A stretch of DNA of 64,000 nt. It comes from JAABVD01 sp965204545 (GTDB lineage Bacteria; Verrucomicrobiota; Verrucomicrobiia; Opitutales; UBA2995). Location: contig CBDBFA010000003.1 of the NCBI GenBank assembly GCA_965204545.1, positions 1,736,001-1,800,000 of the forward strand, given 5' to 3'. The notes beneath the pieces were generated by a model. That model did no database searches, had not been told where the DNA came from, and worked only from the letters and a program-made list of their open reading frames with translations. Positions 27,735 through 35,069 of the stretch are shown piece by piece (within the stretch, counting starts at the first letter, position 1; every line of letters begins with the position of its first letter). The translations under genes and the position numbers were made by a program.

Positions 27735-30700
27735 CTATCGATCACGATCACGATCACGATCACGATTAACCTCAGCACCTTCTTCCTTCTTCCTTTCTCC
27801 CCCCTTCTCTCCCTTTTGCGCTTTTTGTGCTTTTTTGTGGCTATTCCCGGCGCGCCTCCGCGCGCCTACCCGCTGCTCGTAGAGACCGAGCGCCCATAAG
27901 GGAAAATACTCCCGATACAGGGCGTAGTCCAACAACGCCGTGCGGAAGAAGACCCCCGCCATGTCCTGCCTGGGCCATCCCTTCTCTCCGTCCCGGGTGT
28001 CGAGCAGGTAACGCACGCCATTCGAAACCGCGTTCCAGTCCGAATCTCCCGTCTCGAGCAGCGCAATTAATGCCCACGCCGTTTGAATGACCTGACTTTC
28101 TTCATGCGGAATGTATCGACCGGTCAGGCAACCGCTGTGGTGCTCGCCCCATCCCCCGTCTTCCCGTTGGCGGTCCAGCAGCCACCGGCAGGCCAGACGC
28201 ACTGCCGGATCCCCGGAAGAGGCTCCACCGGCAATCAGACCCCTGACCCCGAAGAAGGTGCCATAGATGAACTGAACGCCCCATACACCGCGCCACGATC
28301 CATCGCTGGCCTGGGTCCGGCGCAGCCAGGCATCGGCACGTGAGATGGCGCTCCTCACCTCCCCATTTCTCACCTGCGGGAGGCGCTCCCTGCATGCGGC
28401 CAGCGCGGTCAGGCAGGACGCGGTGCACTCCACGTGGGAATGTTCCGTCATGGAGTCGCCAAACATCTCGGCCGGATTCAGCCACTCCAGACCGAAGGCG
28501 GAGCGCCGCGCCTCATAGGAGCCGAAACCGCCGTCCCGGTTCTGACCCCGCAACATGAACCGAACGGCTTCCGCTAGCATTGTCGCGCTCGCGGCCTTCC
28601 CCTCGGCCGCGATTATCCCGAGCGCCGCTTCCGCCGTGCAGTCGCTTACCGGCCAGCCATGCCAGCCCCCGGCAAAACACCAGCCGCCCTTGGGGTCAAC
28701 CCGGTAAGCCTCGCGAAATCCTTTGAAGCTGGCTCCGATCTGCTGCCGGTGCAGGAAATCGGTTCCCTTTTTCAGAGCCACCCCAACCCCGTCCACCTCG
28801 GGCGCCGTGGCCAGCGCCTGCAGGGTGAATCCGGTATCCCAGGAGGCGCTTCTCGCCCCTGTGACCCGCGCTCCATCCTCCTCGTCCTCCCAGAACCAGC
28901 CTTCCAGTTGCGCCAGGGCCTTTTGGCAGTCGGGGTCGTTTTGATCATCCAACCACAAGGCAAGGATGTTGAGGAGACCGCTGACCGGAGAAATGCTCGT
29001 ATGCTCGGTGGTTTGCAATTCCCACTTGATGCGCCGGATCAATGCTTCCACACACCGGGCTCGCATGCCCTTGCCGTGGATTCGGTCCCAAAACCGCGCA
29101 AACCCGTAACCGAGCCGCAGCCATGCGCTGGGCCGGGCGTAGAGGTCGCCGTCTCGCAGGCGATTGCGCCCGGCGGAAAAATCGACCTTGTCAAACCCCT
29201 GCGGAAACAATTCCTCCCGCAGCGACGCGATCAAGGGCGTGACGGGCGCCCGGAACCGATGCGAATAAATTGCCGCCATCGCCATGTAGATGAGTCGGGT
29301 ATGGCAGTACCAATTCGAGGGGTGCAACGGAATCCTGCGCGGCAGGATCCACAGCTCCGGCAGAATGGCGTTTACCCCGCGCCAGCGATAGAGATTGAGA
29401 AGCGCCAGCCAGAACTTCCCCCAACTGGGGATTTCCAAAACCTCCTCCGATTGCAGAAACCGCCGCGCCGGCTCGATTAACGGATCATCCGGGTCCGTGC
29501 CCAGCAATCGCGCCGCCACGTATACCAGGGTTGTGACAAACAGATGAGGAGGCGAATGTTCGTGCAAACCCCACGTGCCTCCTTCCAAACGGGTCCTTTC
29601 GAAGCAGCGCAGCACACCCCGGCCCCGCCCGGGTTCGAGGGGCCTCTCCATTATATGGTGCAGGAGCACGTACTGGGCCGTCAGCATGGGACACCAGGTC
29701 ATCTCACCTTCCCAGCCGCCATCCTCACCCTGGAGTTTCAACAACCGCTGGCAGGCCCTCTCCAAGGCCGGACCGGCATCGGGTGAGGAAACCTCCCTCG
29801 GGGAAAGGGGCCGGGAGTTGCTCAATTTTGACGGCATCGAGATCAGAAACGTCCGAGCCCAACTGTCCCGAACCCGTTCGTCTTTGTCTCCTCCTGTTCT
29901 TCTCGCCTTGCCCAGTTGTTGAACCCCCCGCACCAGCCACCAGATACGAACGGAAAGGGCATGGACGATGTCCTGGGTCCGGCGCCACGCCCGTTTGTTC
30001 CAGGAACGCGGAATCTCCCTTGCAACCGCCTGGACCACCGTCGCGGAAAACTCCCGACCGAGATGGGTTTGAGAAGTGTCCTGGCACGCCAGTAATCGCA
30101 TGGTCCGGTCACGCACGGCGCGATTTGCCCGCCAACGACGATAGACCGCCTGTCGGACCGCCACCGTCTCGGCCCGGTGATCGGCAAAGACATCGTAGAG
30201 ACCCAGGGCCAGCAACTCCGGCACGCGGACCGCCTGAACCCGCCTGGTGGTGAATTCGCAAAAATCCCTGCCCTCGGCCAGCGCCAGCGCATCACCGAAC
30301 CCAAGGGTCATTCCTACCGCCGTCATGGGATGGTAGTGCCCCGCCGCATCGCCTATGAGCACCCGACGCGAATTCCCGTAGGTGGCCCGCAACCGCGTCC
30401 CGTTGGACGCAACGTGGAACTTCTTCCTCCGGAGCGCTTCGATAAACGCCGGCCTGAGGGTTTTCGGCAACAGTCCGGCATACGAGTCCGTTACGAAGCC
30501 GATCCAGTCCCGGCGACTCCAGCGGTACATCGGAATATCGACCAGTACCCGGACGCTTTGCCCTCCCAGGGGGTATATCAGGATTGGACCCGGTCCGCCG
30601 CACACCACGTGCCCGTATCCCTCCAGCGGTAACCTCACCTTATCCAGTTTGATCCCCATCATGCGCGAGCAGGTTACCGGGCTTGTCGACAGCCCCAACG

Positions 30701-31199
30701 ATCGACGCACCACCGAGGCCCGGCCGTCGGCCCCCACAATCCGCTTGGCCGTCACCGTTTCCTCTATCCCGTTACGGGTAAAGGTGACCCGCCCGTCATC
30801 CACCGCGCCTACCCGCGCGTGAAGAAGAAAATCGATGGCGGACTCCTTCTCGATAGCTTCCCGCAGACGCGAAACCAGCGCCGCGTGCTCGCAGGCCAAA
30901 CCGTGGGATCCGTCCAGATATGGAAGCACGATCGGCTCCGAGCCGTCTTCGGGGAACACCGCGAATCCCTTGCCCCGGGCGCTGTTGGACCTCTTGTCGA
31001 TTTCTATCCCGAAATCCCGTAATATACGCACCGAAGGCGGGTGCAGCCATTCCCCCGCAAGCCGTGTGGATGCTTTGGGATTTGCTTCCAGCAGAACCAC
31101 CCGCGCTCCTTTCCGGGCGTGGGCCAACGCGCACAGACTGCCTACCGGACCCGCTCCGACGATGGCCACGTCGTAACGCCCAACCCCGGCTCCCGTCAT
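27735..31199 (-). CDS. Squalene epoxidase-oxidosqualene cyclase fusion
   Basis: From the ATG at 31199, which overlaps the CYP51 stop (ATGA), the product is 1154 residues. Residues 1 to about 440 form a UbiH/SQE-type FAD monooxygenase, with the dinucleotide motif GAGPVG (15-20) and 'GDAAGHYHPMTAVGM' from about 283. Residues about 465-1115 form an oxidosqualene cyclase with 'NWYCHTRLIYMAM', the catalytic 'WPVSDCTAEAAL' (Asp853), 'DGGFGSYEARR' and 'GLEWLNPAEMFGD'. The SDCTAE motif marks an oxidosqualene rather than a squalene-hopene cyclase (DXDD). No stop separates the two enzymes. A Met at 29837 could start a separate cyclase of about 700 residues, but no good ribosome site precedes it. The last 35 or so residues are repeat-derived (KKAQKAQKGEK, then RD repeats). 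Confidence 0.88.
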   Translation of the reverse strand: MTGAGVGRYDVAIVGAGPVGSLCALAHARKGARVVLLEANPKASTRLAGEWLHPPSVRILRDFGIEIDKRSNSARGKGFAVFPEDGSEPIVLPYLDGSHGLACEHAALVSRLREAIEKESAIDFLLHARVGAVDDGRVTFTRNGIEETVTAKRIVGADGRASVVRRSLGLSTSPVTCSRMMGIKLDKVRLPLEGYGHVVCGGPGPILIYPLGGQSVRVLVDIPMYRWSRRDWIGFVTDSYAGLLPKTLRPAFIEALRRKKFHVASNGTRLRATYGNSRRVLIGDAAGHYHPMTAVGMTLGFGDALALAEGRDFCEFTTRRVQAVRVPELLALGLYDVFADHRAETVAVRQAVYRRWRANRAVRDRTMRLLACQDTSQTHLGREFSATVVQAVAREIPRSWNKRAWRRTQDIVHALSVRIWWLVRGVQQLGKARRTGGDKDERVRDSWARTFLISMPSKLSNSRPLSPREVSSPDAGPALERACQRLLKLQGEDGGWEGEMTWCPMLTAQYVLLHHIMERPLEPGRGRGVLRCFERTRLEGGTWGLHEHSPPHLFVTTLVYVAARLLGTDPDDPLIEPARRFLQSEEVLEIPSWGKFWLALLNLYRWRGVNAILPELWILPRRIPLHPSNWYCHTRLIYMAMAAIYSHRFRAPVTPLIASLREELFPQGFDKVDFSAGRNRLRDGDLYARPSAWLRLGYGFARFWDRIHGKGMRARCVEALIRRIKWELQTTEHTSISPVSGLLNILALWLDDQNDPDCQKALAQLEGWFWEDEEDGARVTGARSASWDTGFTLQALATAPEVDGVGVALKKGTDFLHRQQIGASFKGFREAYRVDPKGGWCFAGGWHGWPVSDCTAEAALGIIAAEGKAASATMLAEAVRFMLRGQNRDGGFGSYEARRSAFGLEWLNPAEMFGDSMTEHSHVECTASCLTALAACRERLPQVRNGEVRSAISRADAWLRRTQASDGSWRGVWGVQFIYGTFFGVRGLIAGGASSGDPAVRLACRWLLDRQREDGGWGEHHSGCLTGRYIPHEESQVIQTAWALIALLETGDSDWNAVSNGVRYLLDTRDGEKGWPRQDMAGVFFRTALLDYALYREYFPLWALGLYEQRVGARRRAGNSHKKAQKAQKGEKGGERKKEEGAEVNRDRDRDRDR
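27739..27840. repeat. GATCGT hexamer and AAAGCACAAAAAG repeat overlapping the cyclase 3' end
   Basis: On the minus strand this reads GCGCAAAAGGGAGAGAAGG, then GCTGAGGTTAATCGTGATCG repeats (the hexamer run is 27739-27767). The same GCTGAGGTTA plus GATCGT unit follows recQ at about 3181-3206. Translated, it produces the lysine-rich and (Arg-Asp)n tail of the cyclase protein. Confidence 0.75.
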
Positions 31200-32605
31200 C
31201 TGAAAACGCTCGCTTCCATGCGACGGCGGTAGCGGAGTCGGCACGGTCGCTTGGGACCCGTCACCCAACTGCCGTAATTCGGGCCTGGAAACGCAGTGTC
31301 TAGATGAAAATCGAAACGATCGAGCAGCACCGTCCAGATCGCCTTCAGTTGCAAGTATGCAAAATGCTTCCCCATGCAGCGGTGCTTGCCCCCGCCGAAA
31401 CCGATCAGAGCGTAGGGGTGTTGTTTGTCCTCGCAGGTGGGTGGGGCAAAGCGGTCTGGAAAAAAACGCTCCGGTTCGGCAAACAGGTGGGGCAACCGGT
31501 GAGAGACGGCCGGGGACACCATGGCCATCGCCCCGGCTGGCACCTTGAAGTCCTTGTAGCGCACGGGTTTGAGGACCTTGCGGATCAGCAATATCAGCGG
31601 AGGGTGCAGCCGCTCGCACTCCCGCACGGCGTGTTCCAGCGTCACTTGTTCCTTGAGACTCTCCAAGCTCATGCTTCCCGCATTACCGTAGACGTCTCGC
31701 GCCTCCTCCCTAACCCGTGCCAGGTAGGAGGTTGCCCGCGTGAGTTCCAGACCGGTCCAGGTTGCCAGCACCGCACTGGTGTGCTGACCCGCGAACAACA
31801 CGGTCAGAAGAAGCCCCGTAATCTCATCGTCGCTCAATGCCCGGCCATCCTTGTAACGGGCCTGCATCAGGTTCTGCATGAAATCGTCCGGCCGCGCCCC
31901 GTTGACCCGGCGCTCCGCCATGATCCGGCCAAAGAGTCCGGCCACTCTCTTGCGGGCCCGGTCGCGGGTTCGATGCGCTTTGATGGGAAGCCTGGGAAGA
32001 AAAAACCCCAAGGTGTTGATCCCCTTTTGCAAATCGTGATAAGCATCCGCAAACCCCGCGTCCACCTGTTCCCGGACTTCCTCCCCGATGAGGCAACGAC
32101 TGGCGATCTTAACCGTGAGTTCGTTCATGGCGTGCGGTAGATCTATTTCCCCGTCCTCCCCCAAACCCTCGGCGAATTGCCTGGCCTCATCGAACATGAT
32201 CCGGGCAAATTTCTCCAACGCCGCTTTGCGAAGCGCCGGAAACAGGAACATGAGCTGCTCGTCCATGATCTCCATGGCCACGTCGTAAGCCACCCCGCGC
32301 CCGAAGATCGGCACCGTAAACTGATAGACCGCCTTGGCATTCAGTTGATCCTCCGGCGCTCTGAAGAAACAGTCGTGGGCCTCCGGTCCGGTGAAGAGTA
32401 CGAAATCGCGGGGACCCAGCCGGAACTGGAGCAACTCCCCCCGGTCCCGCCAACCCCGGCTCAACAGGGCGATCGGATCCTTTTGAAAGTCCCATAGATG
32501 ACCGATCAACGGCCACCCGCCCGATAACGCGGGGACGGCCTTTTCCGCCCGCTGCGGGAGTCGGGGTTGAGGCAGGTGCGCTACGCTGTCAGTCCGGTTT
32601 TCCAT
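31196..32605 (-). CDS. Sterol 14-alpha-demethylase, CYP51
   Basis: The product is about 469 residues from the Met at 32605, which has a GGAGAGG-type site and lies 8 bases after the upstream stop. The frame stays open to 32668, but that overlaps the upstream gene. CYP51 signatures are all present: 'VYQFTVPIFGRGVAYD' (Y94 onward, B'-helix signature), the I-helix 'FAGQHTSAV' (CYP51-type HTS), and the haem motif 'GFGGGKHRCMGKHFA' with Cys410. It should remove the 14-alpha methyl of lanosterol-type sterols with reductant from a ferredoxin or flavodoxin not seen here. It sits in the sterol operon and shares ATGA with the cyclase fusion. Early-cluster position supports lanosterol, 24-methylenelanosterol or cycloartenol-type substrates. 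Confidence 0.93.
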   Translation of the reverse strand: MENRTDSVAHLPQPRLPQRAEKAVPALSGGWPLIGHLWDFQKDPIALLSRGWRDRGELLQFRLGPRDFVLFTGPEAHDCFFRAPEDQLNAKAVYQFTVPIFGRGVAYDVAMEIMDEQLMFLFPALRKAALEKFARIMFDEARQFAEGLGEDGEIDLPHAMNELTVKIASRCLIGEEVREQVDAGFADAYHDLQKGINTLGFFLPRLPIKAHRTRDRARKRVAGLFGRIMAERRVNGARPDDFMQNLMQARYKDGRALSDDEITGLLLTVLFAGQHTSAVLATWTGLELTRATSYLARVREEARDVYGNAGSMSLESLKEQVTLEHAVRECERLHPPLILLIRKVLKPVRYKDFKVPAGAMAMVSPAVSHRLPHLFAEPERFFPDRFAPPTCEDKQHPYALIGFGGGKHRCMGKHFAYLQLKAIWTVLLDRFDFHLDTAFPGPNYGSWVTGPKRPCRLRYRRRMEASVFR

Positions 32606-32613
32606 TCCTCTCC

Positions 32614-33714
32614 TCAATAAACGTATGGCACCATGGAATAACGAACTCGGCGCGTGTAGCGTTCCCACAACTGCCCGTACTTGGCCCGACAGCGGCGCTC
32701 ATCACGTCTCGACCGATGCCACAACAGACCCACCAGCCACGCCGGCAACAAGTAGGGTGCCCAGGATTCGAATCCGGTAGTAAGGGCGAAGGCCAGGTAA
32801 ATGCAAATCTCCCCGGTATAGTTGAGATGGCGTCCAATTCCCCAAAATCCGGAAACCAGCAGGCGCCCGTCCAGCGACCGCGCCGGTTTCCCCCAGATCG
32901 TGGTCCCGGAGTCGCGTTTGAAGCGGTGCTTTTGCCCGTTGGCGCCGCGAAAGATCCAGAACCCCACTGCGAACAACAGGACGATGCCGGCGGAGGCAAG
33001 GGGTGAGAGCGGTTCCCCCGGGTGGATCAGCCACCAGCCCGCCAGACAGTAGAAGAAGGGCACCAGCACGTAATCTCCCCAGATCAACATCCATCCGAAA
33101 CGCTCGCTGACCATGTCCCAGGTGTGGATCATTCCGTGTTCGAAATGGAAATAGTTTAGCACGTACAAAAATGTGAAAACCTGATACAGCCCCATCGCCA
33201 GAGTGAGCCGACCGTAAATTTCATACTGCGCCACGGCGAACGATACGTTGAACAAGGCCAAGCCGATGAGGGAAGGGCGGTAGCTGAAAAGCTTTAGGTC
33301 CACTCCCAGGCAAGTCGGACTGGGATCCACCCCGAAAAAGAACCCTCGCCATTTTCCCGGTGACGCCTCCCGCGTCCGGCCCCCTCGAAAATACAGCCAG
33401 CCGGATAGGGCGAAGGCCATTACGTTTGCCACCACAAACAAAGCGGCAAAATGAGTGTGCAACGTTGAAAACGAAAACCAGCCGGAGACCTGGGCCAACC
33501 CCCCCACCGCCATCACGATCAGGAACAAGGCCAGACCATTGACCTTGTAGGTCCGTATTTTTCCATCGGGATCCGGTCCTTCAATCCGGCGCCCGGGCAG
33601 GAGAATCGAACCCAGAAACAAAACCCCCACAAAAACCGTCATCATCGCCGCCGCCCCCAAAACGTTTCCGGGCGACAAGGTGGACAAGGGGAATCCCAGG
33701 TCAGGCGGTGGCAT
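32614..33714 (-). CDS. Sterol reductase, ERG24/DHCR7-like (probable Delta-14 reductase)
   Basis: This 366-residue polytopic membrane protein matches the ERG4/ERG24 family. Features are 'DLKLFSYRPSLIGLALFN', 'YVLNYFHFEHGMIHTWD', and the C-terminal NADPH/sterol signature 'VSGFWGIGRHLNYTGEI' followed by 'RRDERRCRAKYG'. The family reduces Delta-14, Delta-7 or Delta-24(28) bonds. Because CYP51 follows in the operon and produces a Delta-14 sterol, Delta-14 reduction is the best guess, but Delta-7 or Delta-24(28) cannot be excluded. Its start overlaps the end of the upstream Rieske gene by 14 bases, which suggests coupling. Confidence 0.85.
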   Translation of the reverse strand: MPPPDLGFPLSTLSPGNVLGAAAMMTVFVGVLFLGSILLPGRRIEGPDPDGKIRTYKVNGLALFLIVMAVGGLAQVSGWFSFSTLHTHFAALFVVANVMAFALSGWLYFRGGRTREASPGKWRGFFFGVDPSPTCLGVDLKLFSYRPSLIGLALFNVSFAVAQYEIYGRLTLAMGLYQVFTFLYVLNYFHFEHGMIHTWDMVSERFGWMLIWGDYVLVPFFYCLAGWWLIHPGEPLSPLASAGIVLLFAVGFWIFRGANGQKHRFKRDSGTTIWGKPARSLDGRLLVSGFWGIGRHLNYTGEICIYLAFALTTGFESWAPYLLPAWLVGLLWHRSRRDERRCRAKYGQLWERYTRRVRYSMVPYVY

Positions 33715-34798
33715 CTACCACCTCCGTCTCGCGCGCCAAATGCTCCCGCCACTTGCGCACCGTCACCTTTTGAAAGGCCCGTACCACCGGATTGACCTCG
33801 ATGGGAGGAGCGTCCCAATGCTTCTCGTAACCTTCCTGCTCCGCTTCCACGGCGACCCGATCCTCCGAGAGCAGCGGGCCGATGAGGGTCCGGTTCGCGA
33901 TCTTCAACACCGTGGCCATGGCGAAACGGGGTATGCGTACGGGCAGCAAGGGTATCTTCAGGGACTTGAAATAGAACAGGAAGAACGCCCGCGTCGTTCG
34001 CTCGTCCACCGGCAACACGAATAGCCAGTGTTTTATCTCATCATCCGTGTTGGACCGCTGGTAGGGGTATTGATAGCAAAGCTCCATGTAATTGGTGTCG
34101 ACCTTTTCGTGATCGACGAACAGCCCCGAAATCCTCCCGCGTCCCACCCGCGTATTGTAGGCCAGGTGGACGTCGTCGCCGATGGTCTCGCAACGGGTCA
34201 GGTTGGCCTCGTCGAAGGGTCGGTATCGACGGTGCAGATAGGCGTGGGAAAAATCGCTTACATTGTCGATCACCATGGAGTGGTGAGCCGAGCAGGTGAA
34301 GCTCAGGGGCACGCAGGCCCACCTCCCGGGTCCCTCCAACTCGGGGATGTCCGGGATCTGCCGCAGCTCCGCCAGTTCCGGGTTCCCGGGGAACAATCAT
34401 ACCAAACCGTAACGGACCTTCACCGGATAGCTCCTCACCGAGAGCTTAGGGACGGCCTTTCGTCCGAACAGATCCGGCATCCCCACCACGCGTCCGTTCT
34501 CATCATACTCCCAGCCATGGTAGGAGCACACCAGCCGGCAACCTTCCACTTCGCCCAGGGAGAGCTTGAGTTGGCGGTGCAGACAACGATTCTCCACCGC
34601 GTGAAACGAGCCGTCCTCTCCCCGATACAGGGCAATGGATCGCCTCCAGAAAACCACCTCGACCGCCGTGCCCGGTTTTACCCGCTTCACTTCTTCAACC
34701 GCGTACCAGTAATCCGGATCCATCCCCGCCGCCCGGGCCTGCTGACGCAGGTTGCCGGCCTCCTCGAAGCTGGGCGGCTCCCCCGAACTCGAACTCAT
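33701..34798 (-). pseudogene. Rieske oxygenase (SdmA-like) interrupted by in-frame TGA
   Basis: From the Met at 34798 the frame runs 133 codons to a TGA (34397-34399) and continues in the same frame for 231 more, total 365. The first part has the Rieske cluster C72-x-H74 and C91-x2-H94 ('RCLHRQLKL' and 'LVCSYHGWEYD'). The second has the mononuclear-iron D-x2-H-x4-H in 'VSDFSHAYLH'. The junction reads YGLV-stop-LFPGNPEL. Related oxygenases have Trp here, so the codon was probably TGG. The call is a nonsense mutation, sequencing error or suppressed stop. Rieske oxygenases with SdmB-like partners oxidise C-4 methyls in Methylococcus, which fits this operon (Rieske, reductase, CYP51, SQE-OSC). 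If the stop is real, activity is likely lost unless the other Rieske gene compensates. Confidence 0.82.
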
Positions 34799-35069
34799 TT
34801 CACGACCGTTTCCCCTTTCCTTTGCCCCAGTCTCTCCATCCTCACTTTCCGCCCCCTGGCGCAATCGGTTCCTTCCTATGGTTCGCATACATTCAGGAAA
34901 TCTCCCGGTTCAGGCCAAGTCAATGTCAATTTGGGCCGCCCCGACATGGCCCGTTGCCTCTTTCAACAATATGACTTGCCTCTTCAAGCTGGAGAGTTAA
35001 ATTTCAGTAAATATGAAAAATGGGCAGGTGGCTCAATAGTTTCGAGATGATGAAGGGAGGCAGAGGCCA

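Noticed and set aside
27739..27767. GATCGT hexamer run as a CRISPR or satellite array
   Set aside because: The unit is only 6 bases with few copies and no spacers, and it is part of a dispersed composite repeat.
29835..29837. ATG in the SQE-OSC frame as a separate cyclase start
   Set aside because: The frame is continuous and no good ribosome site is near it, so I list one fused gene, but note the alternative.
34397..34399. Genome-wide TGA reassignment to Trp
   Set aside because: Several neighbouring genes use TGA as stop, for example CYP51 and the phosphopantetheinyl transferase, so a single altered codon is a simpler explanation.
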